Below are positions 1 through 11,900 of a stretch of DNA of 64,000 bases, one piece after another (the stretch's first letter is position 1; each line of letters opens with the position of its first letter). This DNA comes from Phytopythium helicoides (lineage: Eukaryota > Oomycota > Peronosporomycetes > Pythiales > Pythiaceae): positions 1,860,001-1,924,000 of the forward strand of contig JANFNE010000001.1 in the NCBI GenBank assembly GCA_024867545.1, read 5' to 3'. A program made the translations under genes and the position numbers. The notes under the pieces are model-generated. The model saw only the letters and a list, made by a program, of their open reading frames with translations, did not search any database and was not told the DNA's origin.

Positions 1-1062
1 GCAGTTGATCTGCTGGTGGTCCAATCTCCAAAGATTCGAATTCATTCAAGCCGGCCGATGGCGGCAACGTCCTTCTGTCTTACGCGGTGTCTGATTGCCA
101 TTCTTGAGTCGTTGATCAAGTGTGGATCAGGAGACAATTTTTCGATTGACAGATCTGAGCTACCGAGTGAGTTGAAAGTACTACAGCAGTGTTTTCCGGA
201 CAACGAGCTCATTCAGTTGTTGGTAGAAATGGTGGGAAGTCGTTCCAATGAAGGCGGTGCATATCCTTCTAGCCTGCTCTCAGCGGGACATCCGAGGCTA
301 TCAGCATGTGAAACAGCGGAATCGTTGATTAGTCTTGCTGATGGCTTCTGGAACAAAGTCGTTTGTGTCTGTCATCAATGTGGAGTTTGGCCCAGCGGTG
401 ACGAGTCAAACATGGACGAAGGTATCCTAGCAGAAGCACAAGATCTTCTCATGGATGATGAAAACAGCTGGCTGCTACTTGAGTGGCGGAAACAAGTGCT
501 GCTAGGCGCTGCTCCATCGGTTCGGCAGCTTTTTGATGCTGCTATTGATATACTTCGCTTTGTCGTGGATGCAATGGCTGGATGTTTGATCAGTTCGATG
601 GAACACCTTGTACGTCTACTCGATGATGTCGTGGATACGATCGCTTTAGAAGAACTCCAGGGAGGTGATGAAGAAGGCGATAGTGAGCGCATTTCCCTCG
701 CTACCAAGCTTATCGTTCTCTTGTTTCCAGGAGGAGTGGCATCTAGTAGCTCTCCTGTTTTGGACATTGGAGAGCTTGGAGATGAACCGACCGATGCACA
801 AAGCCTCTGGCAAACACTACAGCTTCTCCAATGCCGAGTTGCTGTAGGCATTGCGAGTAGACAACGTCAGTTTAGCTACGAATGGGTAGATTGCACTTCA
901 AAACGAGTCCTCGATGCTGCCCAGTTGAGCAATATCTCCCAAGAGTCGGACGTAGCTGAAAATGCCGCTCTTCACCGAGAACGGCTCGCAGCCGAGTTGG
1001 AGACCCTACAGCAGTTGATAGGTGGACAAGCCACCGCTAGGGACAATGTTATCGATCAATAA
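1..1062 (+). CDS. 3' part of an unrecognised helical protein (5' end outside window)
   Basis: The frame is open from base 1, so the true start lies upstream; about 353 residues and the stop codon are visible. The sequence is mostly helical and Leu-rich, with an acidic stretch near the middle and a C-terminal helix rich in Glu, Leu and Gln that could form a coiled coil. I see no catalytic motif, signal peptide or membrane segment, and I do not recognise the family. It converges with the HEATR6 gene, whose stop codon lies about 100 bp away. It could be the C-terminus of a large scaffold, tether or trafficking protein, but nothing seen here proves that. Confidence 0.6.
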   Translation, partial: AVDLLVVQSPKIRIHSSRPMAATSFCLTRCLIAILESLIKCGSGDNFSIDRSELPSELKVLQQCFPDNELIQLLVEMVGSRSNEGGAYPSSLLSAGHPRLSACETAESLISLADGFWNKVVCVCHQCGVWPSGDESNMDEGILAEAQDLLMDDENSWLLLEWRKQVLLGAAPSVRQLFDAAIDILRFVVDAMAGCLISSMEHLVRLLDDVVDTIALEELQGGDEEGDSERISLATKLIVLLFPGGVASSSSPVLDIGELGDEPTDAQSLWQTLQLLQCRVAVGIASRQRQFSYEWVDCTSKRVLDAAQLSNISQESDVAENAALHRERLAAELETLQQLIGGQATARDNVIDQ

Positions 1063-1164
1063 GAGCGTCGCCCCTTTCCATCGCATTCGTATTTCAAAAC
1101 CATGCTTCGCCTTATCCAATAAGTCAAATCATTCAAATCAGCCATGCAAGGCGCTACGCCGGTA

Positions 1165-4100
1165 TCAAAACTCGAACGGAATGTCCTCACGCGAGAAGAG
1201 AACCTCACGCTCCAAAGCCAGCTTCGTGTCGTAAAGCAGCGAGGAGCAGCTCGTTGTGTACGTGTTCGCAGTGTCCATACGTTGAAGGATCCGAAGAAGG
1301 GACCGCACTGCTGCGAGCAGCTCTTCCTTCTTTATTGGGTTGACATCGTGGGTGTCGCCGCTTCCGCCGCCACCACCTCCCGAAGCTCCTGATTCATCGT
1401 TCTCATCCCCGCCAAGCCCTCCATCCTCTCTGTTCGCCTCCATCTCGATTGCCTTGCTCATTCGGTGCAAGTTGTGCAGCAGCCAATCGTACAAAAAGCC
1501 AGCCGGTTTGCTGCGAATCGCCGTCCATATCAGAGTGTCGTCTTCCTCCGTTGCGATTTGAATGAGGTGGACCAGCGTAAATGATAACTGCGTCTCGAGC
1601 TGTTCTTTGTATCGAAATTCAGTCACGTCCTTCAAGTCTGACGCAGTCTCGAGCGCATCGATAACCGCATAAAGGGAAGACTTGAAAAAGTTTCCGTACG
1701 CTGAGCGCGATCGCGACACACGAAGCGCAGTGCATGCGCTAATTCGCACCTTGAAGTTTTCTTGCTGTGCTATTGCAGTGATAAGCGCCTGGAAAACCGC
1801 TGGTGCCCACGTTACTGATGCAAGCGGCAAGCTTGGACACAAAAGCACCTTTGCAATCGCGTGGCAAGCGTTCCACCGAACTTTTGGCGAGCCCGTATTG
1901 ATCTTGGACGCCAGGATTACCATTGCCTGCGCTAGAAGTTCGTGGAGGCCAGTGGCTTCGTAAGGTGTCAGTGTTGCGGCAAACGGCTCAAAGCTGATCC
2001 ACCGACAAATGAGACCTAGTGTTCGGGCTACGCTTGAGGCGACCTTGTCGTTGTCGTTGATACACACCAGCATTTTTTCCGTGATGTACCGCATTTGAAT
2101 TGGTGGAAGCAAGTCAAACAGCAGCAACGGCTTGGCAGTCGGTCCATTTTGCCTCTCCAACGAAGGTATGCTCTCGGGACCGATCGTCGTACATACGTTT
2201 CCGAGTGCCCACGCCGCCCTTACACGCACATTTAGCGTGGAGTCTCCCAGAGCCTCAAGCGCAAGTCCGGCCACGAGGCATGAAAAGTCAAGTTTCTTGA
2301 AGGCTGGAGTCAAGCATAAAGATCCGAGAAGCCGGAATCCCGCTGCTCGAACTACTGGAGAGGTGTCTTGAGGTGTTTGAAGAAACAGAGCTGCGTACGA
2401 ATCAGCTGTCGTCTTCCCAGCACTTCCTCGCAAATAGACTGGCAGACTCACTCGCATCTCCAGCAGCTCTTCCCAGTCGGATGACGAAAGCAGCGTAAAG
2501 CATGCACAAACACAGGCACGGACGTGGTGTGATGTGTCGTGAAATGCACGCACTAAGTGTGTCGCTAGGAACGCGAGACAAGCTCTACGTGACTCGCTGA
2601 GATGTGCCTGAGTAAAGTAAGTAAAGTGAGCCTTTTGTATACTTCCAAAGCAATAGCGAGCGAGCATGAACTTACCGTGTCTACAAAACCATCTGCTTGC
2701 TGCCGATTTGTAGAAGCTACGCTTTCAGCAGCAAGTTGTGCGTTGGCCTGCCGGACACCTTCGCCTTTGATGTAGTTCTCCAAGATTTTGACGGCTTGAA
2801 GTCGAACATTTGGATCCATGTCTTGGAAAGCAGCTAGCATAAAGGCCGAAAGCCGAGTCCAATTCACACTGCGACACCAAGAGTTTTTTCTTTCAGTTCT
2901 CGCTCAAAGCATGATACAATATGAGTTCGCCCACAACGCGTACCTCAACGCTGCAGAATAGTTTTTCGCCACCTTGGAGAGCAAAGACATAGCTTCCAGG
3001 CGTAGTAATGCTCGACCAGGCTCATCTGGGCGTGCCGCAATCTGAAGCAGCTCTTCAACAAAAGAATGCTTGCGCAATAAGTTGGAGCCGCACGAAATGG
3101 ATACGCCGGCGCCGTCGAAAATCTGGACGGTATTTGTCGTTGAAATCATCCACTCCAGCATCGCGGGGAGGGTATCTTGTATATTTAGAAGCGCGGAAAG
3201 GCAAGAAAGGCTGGCCATGCGGACACTGTGATCTGAACAATATCACGAAGAAACCCAATGTTAGTTCGTAATCTGGCTTAAGACGCCGAGCTAACATACC
3301 AGAGGTTGTCGCAACATTGTACAGACTAGACGCCAGAGCGTTGGTTAGTTCTTCCAGGCTCGGTGAGAGCCGACTTTGGGCTGCAGTGCTGCCGACGTTT
3401 GGGTACGGGAATCGCTGAACGACTGAGGCTGTTGTCTGCAACACAAAACACATTTAATTCGTTAGTGTTCGGCGACATCTTGTTTTTCCCGAACTCGAGA
3501 TGAGCAAGCAAACCTTGAGCATTTGAACGAGGGAACCGCCTTCTCGTTCGTGCTGAATACAATAGACGAGGGTGAAATGAACTTGGTACAGCATCAGCGA
3601 GATACGCTTCGGCATTGATGCAAATGAGGTGGTTGTAGCCTCAGCACTGGATGCGACTGAGTGCCGAAAGTACTGCTTTAGCGGGATCTTTTCCCAAATG
3701 CCATCAAGAAACTTGACGGCGCTCATGCGAGCTTTCTCGCAGGGATCTGCAATCAGCAGAGTCAGCACTGATGGCGTATCACCATATAATGTCATATACG
3801 GCGTTGTTTGTTCGGGGAGATACAGCCCAACCGAGGAGGTGATCGACTTGGGGAAGTAGCGAACAATAACTTCAAAAGTGTTGAGCACCGTAATCCGCAG
3901 TCGCGCCAGTAGACCCCTGATTCAGGTTTAATACATAGAGCAGCGAGATCAGTATCGATACCAACAAAGACAACCCTCATAAGTACAGCTGGACTTACTC
4001 TCCTGTCCCGCGACCATCGACGCTGCCGCTGTCGGATCCACACACTGAAGAATCGGAATCGGAGATGGGCAGCTCATCTTGGTAGGCAAATACAAGTCGG

Positions 4101-4973
4101 TCCTTCTGGTGCTGCAGCGTCAGTCCGTACCCGATGACTTGGCGCATCGAGCTAAGAAGACTTGGTAGTAGAGCAGAAATACGGTCATTGAGTTGCTCGT
4201 GGTTCGAGTTGATGATTGTGTAGATGCACTTCATGCTGCAGGTGCATGCGCGCACGAGGATGCGCTCGTTCTCGCCGCGGATCAAGCTCTGCGACTGCTG
4301 TCTGAAATTCTCCACCACCATGCGCAGTAAAGACGAAAAGTAGTGGTAGATCTCTGGCGTCTTGCCTGCTTGGGTACAGATATTGGAGACGCAGCTGGTG
4401 GCTGCGTAGCGAGCTTCAATGTCGACGCCCGACGGGTCCAGGTGCTTCATGAGTACAGCAAACAGCAAATCTAGCTCGTGGGTCGCGCGGTCGGCGTTAT
4501 CGTGCAGGATCATGCCGAGCGCGCGGATGGAGCTGGCCGTGTACCAGCTAGGACAAACCTTGATAAAGTTGAGGAAGAATTCCATGACGAGCTCCAGCTG
4601 GTCGCTGGCGAACAGCACGCGCTCTTTGGTGCACGCCTTGTGCACAAACCGCGCAAACTCGGAGCAGAGCAGACTCGAGCTGAGCGGCAGCAACCGCGCG
4701 AGCGCCGTCACCACAGCCGCGATCTCCTGCCGACACCAATGCTGTCAGTCTCCTCCTCCTCCACAATGCACGCCCAGCGCGCCGCACCTCGCCGCGGATG
4801 CGCGGGTTGGGCAGCGCGATGTCGATCAGCTGCTTGAGCATCTCTTCCATCTCAACGAGCGTGAGGCGCAGCACGGCCGCGTCCGCCTCCAGCCGCTCGC
4901 GCAGCACGCCCCACGCCTTGCGGTCGCGCCGCTGCGCGCCCAAGTTCCACGCGGCCGCGCCCGCCGGCTGCAT
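1165..4973 (-). CDS. HEATR6: HEATR6-like HEAT-repeat protein, 7 exons
   Basis: Exons read on the minus strand are about 4973-4788, 4726-3999, 3916-3514, 3435-3300, 3232-2944, 2868-2676 and 2607-1165. All have GT-AG borders and join in one frame to about 1125 residues, close to the animal HEATR6 length. Diagnostic blocks are in the last exon: LNVRVRAAWALGN, then a DNDKVASSVARTLG block, then KVRWNACHAIAKV and NFKVRISACTALRV, in the order seen in HEATR6 (DUF4042 family). The protein is an all-helical solenoid, presumably a scaffold; the molecular role of the family is poorly defined. The ATG at 4973 was chosen because it opens the first exon that joins in frame. A further upstream exon cannot be excluded. 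Confidence 0.85.
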
Positions 4974-5611
4974 CTGCTGCGCGACTCGAGGCAGTTGGCC
5001 GACTGCGGCGGGGCCAACGGCGCGCGTTCTCGGGGCTGCGGCGCGTCGCTCCGCGAGCGTTGGCGCCTTTCTAAGCCATTTTCGATGCCGTTTGCTTTGG
5101 TTCGCGAGGATACCGGTCCCGAGCGTCCCGCGTTTGGATGTTAAAAGAGGGACAACGAGGGACTGCAGAGTGAGTCAACCTCAGACTGACCAACATGATC
5201 ATGATCCATGGGAGTTGTGCTTGCACGTCCGTTTGGCTCTTGGAACTTGGGTCGCCATGGCCCCCACGTCGAGAAAGTGGAGCGGCATCGAGCTTCTCGA
5301 GCTCGAATTGCTGCTTCGTTGGCGAAGTTGCCGATGCTGGCATGATTGCCGAGTTGAGAGAAATTGTGGAGCCGCGCTTCTTCGAAGAAGCGCGTATGTG
5401 CCAACATTGCCCGACATTTCTGCAGGCTTCACTTGCGTCCAGCACCTCTCTCCATCGACGACTCGCATCGACTCCATCGAAATCCCTCGCCAGCTTGGAG
5501 GAAGGAAGACCGAGTGCTTGAAGCATCAACCGCTCGAGCAACAAATCTTGGCCTCATGTCATTTTTCCGAGAGCCACGAAATGAAGTCAGACCAGCATTC
5601 AGAAAAACGAC
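4974..5611. other. Interval between HEATR6 and the next gene, no gene assigned
   Basis: Divergent intergenic stretch of about 640 bp. A minus-strand frame at 5544-5071 (157 codons) and a plus-strand frame through 5100-5500 are open, but neither shows a recognisable family or clean splice links to HEATR6. The interval probably holds both promoters and perhaps a 5' exon of HEATR6. I see no RNA gene. Confidence 0.4.
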
Positions 5612-6316
5612 ATGCGGCGCGCGGCGGCGACGCTGACGTTGAAGGCGGCGGCGCTGGCGGCGCTCGCGCTCGTCTACGCGGCGCCAGAGCCTGCGCTGGA
5701 GCAGCTGCAGCTCTGCGTCCGTCAGCTGAGGGGCGAGGAAGGCGCCGCTGTGGGCTCCGCGCAGCAGCTGCGCACGGCACTGACGCTCGTGGCGACGCTG
5801 GCGTCGCTGAGATCCCCCATGTCGCCGCAGCTGATCGCTGGTGCGTTGAGATCGCTGCGCTTTTTGGACGAAATGGACGATCTAAGGGGACAGCGCTGCT
5901 GCTGTAGCTTCGTGTGTGCACGCTGCAATCCATTTGCTGATTGTCGCGAACGATGCGCCTCCGCTGGTAGCCAAGGCGGGAGCTTCAGTGCTGGAGACCG
6001 CGCTGCTGCTATCGTACGCGCTGCTGCTGCGCTACGTGATTTTCCCGCCTGCATCAACATTGGCGGCGTTCTCTCGGCACAGGTGCTGTCGTTTCCTGAA
6101 CAAAGCCTTTTACGGAGATCTCATCGACCGTGTGGTTGTCGACGCAGGAAAAACCTGGTCAAGTTTTTCTCGCGGCATGACAAAAAGTATGTGCCGTACG
6201 TCGACCGCTTGCTGGAAGACCACGTCGGCCATGAACGGTTGCTCTACGCGCGCATCCGGCGGCTGTACCGCTCGCGCTCTATTGAGACAGCATCAGAACT
6301 CGCATCGGCACAATGA
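5612..6316 (+). CDS. Small helical (armadillo-like) protein of unknown function, spliced
   Basis: The most consistent model has exons 5612-5840, 5908-6035 and 6083-6316, giving 196 residues in one frame with GT-AG introns of 67 and 47 nt. The N-terminal two thirds are Ala/Leu-rich amphipathic helices resembling ARM/HEAT packing. The C-terminus is basic and Tyr/Arg-rich. There is an ambiguity: if the second intron is not removed, the frame reads a natural-looking FLNKAFYGDLIDRVVVDAG and then needs one extra A in the A-run near 6150 to rejoin the final frame. So either the 47 nt intron is real or there is a 1-base deletion. Convergent with NOG1. Family not recognised. Confidence 0.5.
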   Translation: MRRAAATLTLKAAALAALALVYAAPEPALEQLQLCVRQLRGEEGAAVGSAQQLRTALTLVATLASLRSPMSPQLIAGALRSLRFLDEMDDLRGQRCCCSFVCARCNPFADCRERCASAGSQGGSFSAGDRAAAIVRAAAALRDFPACINIGGVLSAQVLSFPEQSLLRRSHRPCGCRRRKNLVKFFSRHDKKYVPYVDRLLEDHVGHERLLYARIRRLYRSRSIETASELASAQ

Positions 6317-6485
6317 AAAGCGTACAGCTCGTGTATATTGAGATTTAATATGGCGGCAGCTGCAGCAGACGCGCGCGAGCGTCTCGTGGCGGCATTTCGG
6401 AAGCGAGGCGAATGTACAAACGTAGCAAAAAGGGACTCGCCAGAGCCGCTCGCCCGCCGGAACAAGCACAAGCTGGAAAAAACAC

Positions 6486-8486
6486 TTAACGCGACCGCGT
6501 GTTGCCCATCTTGCGCTTGCCCGAGTTCTGCCACTTGGCGAGCTTCGGAACCGATATCCGGTCGGCCTCGCCAGCGCGCGCCTTCTTGTTGGCCTTGCGC
6601 TGCGTGAGGTGCGTCGCGCGCTTGGCGACCGCAGCCAGCTTCTCGTTCGGGAAACCGGCCTTGTCGCGAGGCGTGACCAGCGACTGCGAGCGGTTGCGAG
6701 ACTTGGAGCGAGCGATCGACTTGGAGCGCGCACGAGCACGGTCGTCCATCTCCTCGACATCCTCCATGTCTACGTCCTCCATCTCGTCGCGGTCGCGCTT
6801 GCGGCCACGAGACTCCTCGCCAGCCTTCGACTTGGCAGCCACAGACTCGGCGTGCTTCATGTGGCTCGTGTCGACTCCAAGAGCCTCCAGCTCGTTCTTC
6901 GTGTCGGTGAGCGTGCGCTGCTTGGCAAGAACCTTGCGCGGCAGCGTCGAGCGGTTTTTGTTCTTGTTCATGCGGTGGTCGGCTATGATCACGGCCTTCT
7001 TCTGGCGGATGCGAGCCAGCTTGTCCTTCTGCTCGTCGTCGAGGTCGCTCACGTCCTCGTCGTCCTCCATGTCCATGGGGGCATTGGCCATGGCTTCGTC
7101 CTCCTCCTGCTCGAGCGCATCCAGGCGCTTGAGGATATCGGGGTCGACAAAGTCGGCAATGTTCTTGCCGTTCCAGATCTCGGGGATCGGGTCCTGCACC
7201 CAGTCGTCGTTCTTGAGCATGCCCTTGTAGTGTTCCTTGAAGTTGTACGAGAACACACCGGCGCCACCGTTGGCGTTCATCTTGTCCTTGAGCAGCGAGC
7301 GCGTGGTGGCAGCAGAGCCACCGTTCTTGCGAGCCTCCAGCACGCTCTGCGGGATCGAGATCTCACGGGCGACATTGTCACGGGCAACGGGCACGGCGAC
7401 GCTAAGGCGGTTGAGGACATCGGCGACCTTGTTGCCCTTGACCTTGGAGCTCACACGGTGCATCAGCAGCTCGTCACACGCGTAGTTCTTGACTTCCATC
7501 ACATTCTCCTCCGAGTGGTTCGACATGGTGAAGAACTTGGCCTTGGTCTCGTCAACAGCATCGTTGATCAGCTTCTGGTGCTCAGCCGAGAGCTGGTCGA
7601 AGCGCATCTGGTCGATCTTGTTGGCAACAAGCACCAGTGGCTTGTTGGCGAAGAGCGGGCGGATGTTGTGGAAGAGGCTCAGCTGCTGCTCGATCGTGAA
7701 GCCACACTGCTCCGAAATGTCCATGAAGAAGAGGATGGACGCCTGCAAGTGCGCAAGCGCCGTCACGGCCTGCATCTCGATCGTGTTGCGCTCCTCGAGC
7801 GCGTGGTCCAAGATACCGGGCGTATCAATGACCTGCCAGCGCAGGTACTTGTAGTCGAGGTGGCCGACATACAGCGCCTTGGTGGTGAACGCGTAGGGCT
7901 GCACATCGACATCAGCGCGAGTGACCTTGTTCATGAAGCTGGACTTGCCGACGTTGGGGAAGCCCGTGACCAGCAGCGTGCGAGTGTTGGGGTCAATGGA
8001 CGGCAGACGCGAGAGATGCTTGCGCACCTCCTCGAGGTACTCGAGCGAGGCCTTCTGCTTCTTGAGCAGCGTGCACATGCGACCAAGCGCGGCGCGCTTG
8101 AGCTGCTTGCAGCGGTAGAGCGAGTCGCCGTACTTGATCATGCGCACATAGTCCTTGGCGATGTTGTCAATGAGCGCACGCGCCGTGTTGACCTGTCCGA
8201 GCGCGAGCTTGTAGTGGTCGCGGTCGTAGAGAATGTTAATGAGGTCGGCGTAGAACGGATGCAGGTCGTCGAGGCGCGGGAAGTCGTCGATGATCTGGCT
8301 GAGCTTCTCCTGGCACGTCTGCTGCGTGAACTTGACCTTGCGCATGTAGAAGGCGCGGATGCGCGAGATGGCGTACGTGGGGTGGATCACCGTCGGCGTC
8401 TTGCGCTGCGTGCGCGTGAGCACGATGTCGATGAAGTCGGACGCCGTCGGCACCGTCTGGATCTTCTTGAAGTTGTACACCACCAT
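6486..8486 (-). CDS. NOG1: Nucleolar GTP-binding protein 1 (60S ribosome assembly GTPase)
   Basis: Single exon of 666 residues starting [10 protein letters not shown], the typical NOG1 N-terminus. Domains in order: helical NOG1 N-domain (about 1-160); OBG-type GTPase with P-loop GFPNVGKSS (about 175), G3 DTPG, and G4 NKID; NOGCT region (about 390-450); and a long basic, acidic-patched C-terminus with several nuclear/nucleolar localisation-like Lys/Arg clusters. Family members (GTPBP4 in animals, Nog1 in yeast) act in nucleolar pre-60S maturation. Length matches the family (about 640-670). It shares a 428 bp divergent promoter interval with the coiled-coil gene at 8915. The opposite strand is open for over 800 codons, a GC-rich codon artefact. 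Confidence 0.97.
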   Translation of the reverse strand: MVVYNFKKIQTVPTASDFIDIVLTRTQRKTPTVIHPTYAISRIRAFYMRKVKFTQQTCQEKLSQIIDDFPRLDDLHPFYADLINILYDRDHYKLALGQVNTARALIDNIAKDYVRMIKYGDSLYRCKQLKRAALGRMCTLLKKQKASLEYLEEVRKHLSRLPSIDPNTRTLLVTGFPNVGKSSFMNKVTRADVDVQPYAFTTKALYVGHLDYKYLRWQVIDTPGILDHALEERNTIEMQAVTALAHLQASILFFMDISEQCGFTIEQQLSLFHNIRPLFANKPLVLVANKIDQMRFDQLSAEHQKLINDAVDETKAKFFTMSNHSEENVMEVKNYACDELLMHRVSSKVKGNKVADVLNRLSVAVPVARDNVAREISIPQSVLEARKNGGSAATTRSLLKDKMNANGGAGVFSYNFKEHYKGMLKNDDWVQDPIPEIWNGKNIADFVDPDILKRLDALEQEEDEAMANAPMDMEDDEDVSDLDDEQKDKLARIRQKKAVIIADHRMNKNKNRSTLPRKVLAKQRTLTDTKNELEALGVDTSHMKHAESVAAKSKAGEESRGRKRDRDEMEDVDMEDVEEMDDRARARSKSIARSKSRNRSQSLVTPRDKAGFPNEKLAAVAKRATHLTQRKANKKARAGEADRISVPKLAKWQNSGKRKMGNTRSR

Positions 8487-8914
8487 GGTCGCTGTAGCTC
8501 CGCGGGCCGCGTGCAGGACGAGGTGACGAGCACGAGGCTGCTGCTGTGGCTGCTGCTGCTGCTGGGCTGCTCCACTGGGAAGCGCTCGGCTGGACGACTG
8601 ACGCTCGCGGCCTTTGCCGCTTGTCCTGCTGGTTGGTTGATTGGTTCCGGCGACCGGAGCCTTCGTAACCGGTATAGTCGGTTAAGTTCGACACACAGTA
8701 TTCTCTTTCCCAGTGCAATAATCCATTTTCAGAGGTCCGAAGTACAGTATGGAGGGGAGGGGGGGTACAAACTTGTGCGACAGTACAATGACTTTTGCCG
8801 CGCGCCTCCGCAGCTCCCTCTAAGCTGTCGACAACAAAGCAACAAAGCTGCCGAGAAAGGCGAGCTGAGTTACCCGCCGCCGCCTCTACGCCGAGCCCCA
8901 GACGCGCGCGGAGC
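8487..8914. promoter_or_regulatory. Divergent promoter interval between NOG1 and a coiled-coil gene
   Basis: 428 bp separate the two start codons. The interval contains a purine-rich run (GGAGGGGAGGGGGGG near 8750) and several GC-rich stretches, with no convincing ORF. Probably a shared bidirectional promoter; inferred from layout only. Confidence 0.45.
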
Positions 8915-11900
8915 ATGTGGACGGTGCTGTTCGGTGAGCAGGACGAGCCCGAGCTCGCAGCGGCCGACGCTCAGCCGGCTCCCCCGGCTCAGGGCGAGCC
9001 CAAGCCCGCGGTGCCTCCGTCGCCAGCGTCCACGGCGCCTATGACCCCATCGCCTCCCGGCTCGAGTCGCGGGGCCGAGCGCCGGGAGTCGGCGGCGCGC
9101 TCGACGTTTGAGGTCGACGAGGACGAGGACCAGTCGCCCATGGCCATGCTGCTCAAGCGCATGAACCGCCTCATGGTCAAGGTGGGCGAGCACGAGTTCG
9201 AGAAGAAGACGCTCGTCGACACGGTGCGCGCGGATTGCTGGATAGGAGGAAGAGCGAGTTGCGGGTGCATGGCGCTGACTGGAAGGTGCAGATGGAGAAG
9301 GAGCGCGCGAGGCTGCAGGTTCAGATCCGCGACCTGGAGCGCCAGATCGAGGACCTCAAGGACCAGAACGTGCAGCTGCAGTACAAGATGGAGTTTGCGT
9401 CCGACCCGATGCTGCTCGAACGCTTGCAAGATGCCACGGACATGCGGTGCGTATTGTGCGGTATTCGGCTAATCGTGGATGACGTGTTTCTAATTAGCAA
9501 CCGACAGCAATGCGCTCACTGATGTAAAAGGTCAGCTCGAGGCGGAGATCCAGCAAAAGGACCGCGAGCTGAAGGAATGCAAAGATGCGCTCAGTGCAAA
9601 GGATGAGGAGCTGGAGAAAATCAAAGTCGAATTCGAAGAGCGCGTCCAGGATTTGATGGACGAGTGCCAGCGCGCCAAGCAACAGGCGGAAAACGCCGAA
9701 AGGTGCGTATACACCGTCAACATTTTCTGCAACTCGGTGCTGATTGTCGATGTGCAGCCTTGCACAGGAAGCTGCTGCAGCTTCTTTCCAGAAGCAGTTG
9801 GAAGAGAAAGATGAGCTTGTGGAATCGTTGACTGATGCGCGCGACGCGCTCGAAGCTCAATTAGCTGACAAAACTGATCAACTTAAGGAAAGCCAGGAAG
9901 CTTTCCATGATGCCTCATCAAAGCAAAGTGCCTTGAGTGAGGAAGTGGAGAAGCTGACCGCGACGAACGAGCAGCTCGAGCAGCAAGTCCAGCTGTCCTC
10001 GAGTGCCCAATATGATGCATCTGAACTGCTCCAGACCCGTGTAGACGAACTTGTGACTCTCAAGCACGAACAAGACGACAAAATCCATCAGCTTCAGCAA
10101 GAGCTGGAGGATTACAAACACGATTGTGCGGGGCTCTGGCAGCACAACGAAGACCTGAAGCAACAGATTGCGCAGCTGTCAGCTGCCTCGGCGGCAAATC
10201 AAGTCGCTTTCCAGCAGCCTCCGCAGGCCGATCAGTCCGCACTTCAAGCCCATGTCGACGATCTTGAGCATCAGCTTGAGCTGCTGCACCAACAGTTGGC
10301 GGAGAAGACGGAGGCATTGACTGCCTCGCAAAGCAACACTGATTCCGTGGCTACTGACTTTGGTGTTAGTGAGGTATCTCTGAACGACGATCCAACGTAA
10401 GTATTTTGACGGATCTTTGGCGATGATGTGGTGAGTGGTGACTCACTCGTGACTTTTTGGATACGCTAGGGCTGGATGGGAGAGCAACACAATCCGTATG
10501 CTAACTGATCAAGCTGAGGCTGCGCAGCGTGAGTTGTCAGATGCGATGGAACTGAATTTGCATTTGAGCAACCGCAACACCTGGCTTGAGGAACAGTACA
10601 AACTTCTGACAGCTAGCGGAAGTGCCGTCGGAGAGGACGATGACGATGATGCGATCCTTGTTCCTGCCGGTGACTCTCTGTTCGCGAACGGCAATGTCGA
10701 AGACATTCATGACCATGGCCATGACCGCGAATCGAGCTACCAAGAGGAGCTGATGACACTTCAGCAAGCACTCCAGGACCGCGAACAGCATATCATGGAA
10801 CTCGACAATAACTATGCTGCGCTTTCGCACGAGTTTGAGCAGCTGAAGGATCTCCACAACCAACTCGTTGAGGTCAAGCAAATTGACGATGGCACCATGA
10901 CGCAGCTGACACTCGACCTAAACGAGGCAACAGCCTACATTGAGCAGCTCCGTGAATCGAGCTCCCAATTGACTCAAGAGATCGAGAACTTGAAGCACCA
11001 ACTCGAGTCTGAGCAGCAAGATGCTACAGCTCGCGGCAATGATCAAGTGCGTTCTCTCGAGACTGAGCTCACTCGTCTTCAGAACGCACAGCAAGAACTT
11101 TTAGACCAACTGGAGGCTATGAACGCTGACAAATATGAGAGGGAGAGCGCATTGCAGGCGATGGAGCAAGAATTGATCGAGCTTCGCGCAAGTGGGGACG
11201 CCCAGACGCAAGAGTCAAGTGATCGCGTGAAGGTTCTGGAGCTGGAGCTATCGCGGGCTAAGGGCGATCTTCAAGAAATGCAGCAAGAGTTCTCCGAGGC
11301 AGAGAGTGCCAATCTCCGCCTTGGCATGGAGGTGGAAGAATGGAAAGAGCGGTTTGAGAGTGCGACGAGTGACAAGAACGCAGCAGCTCAGGAAGTGCAG
11401 GAGCAACTGGAGCAGGCGAATGTAGCAGTTGCAAACTTGCAAGCTGAGCTCGCAGGTGCTAAGGCTGCACTTCTTTCTGTGCTTTCTGAAAAGCAACAGG
11501 TCGAAGAAGGAGTAGCAGCTAAGTTGGAGCGAGCTCGTCATGAACTAGCCACACTCGCGAGTGAAAAGCAGCAAATCGAGGAAGAGGCATCAATCAAGTA
11601 CGAGCGTTTGCGACAGGAGCTCTCTGCTCTTACAGCGGAGAAGCAGGCGGCAGTTGATGAGAAAGCCTCAGCTTTGAATGAACTTGAGCAACGCCTCTCC
11701 CAGGAACTTGCGGAGGCAAAGAACGCGCTTGTGGCCGAGAAGCAGTCTCTCGAGCAACAGATCCAGAATCTGCACGAAGTCAACCAGGAGAACATGGAAT
11801 CGTCGATGGAGCTGCAAGAGCGCCTTGAGGTCGTTGAAGAGGAGCTTCTCGAGTGCAAGTCGCAACTCGAGTCGGCCAACGCCGAGTGTGAATCGCTCAA

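Noticed and set aside
5071..5544. 157-codon minus-strand frame as a HEATR6 N-terminal exon
   Set aside because: No splice pair joining it in frame to 4973 was found and it shows no HEAT-like pattern; left unassigned.
4798..5907. 369-codon plus-strand frame upstream of the small helical gene
   Set aside because: It runs antisense through HEATR6 exon 1 and has no recognisable content; only its far end overlaps a real gene, in another frame.
6609..9044. 811-codon open frame on the plus strand
   Set aside because: Antisense to NOG1 over most of its length, Leu/Val/Arg-rich with no domain. It is a by-product of GC-rich third codon positions in the NOG1 gene.
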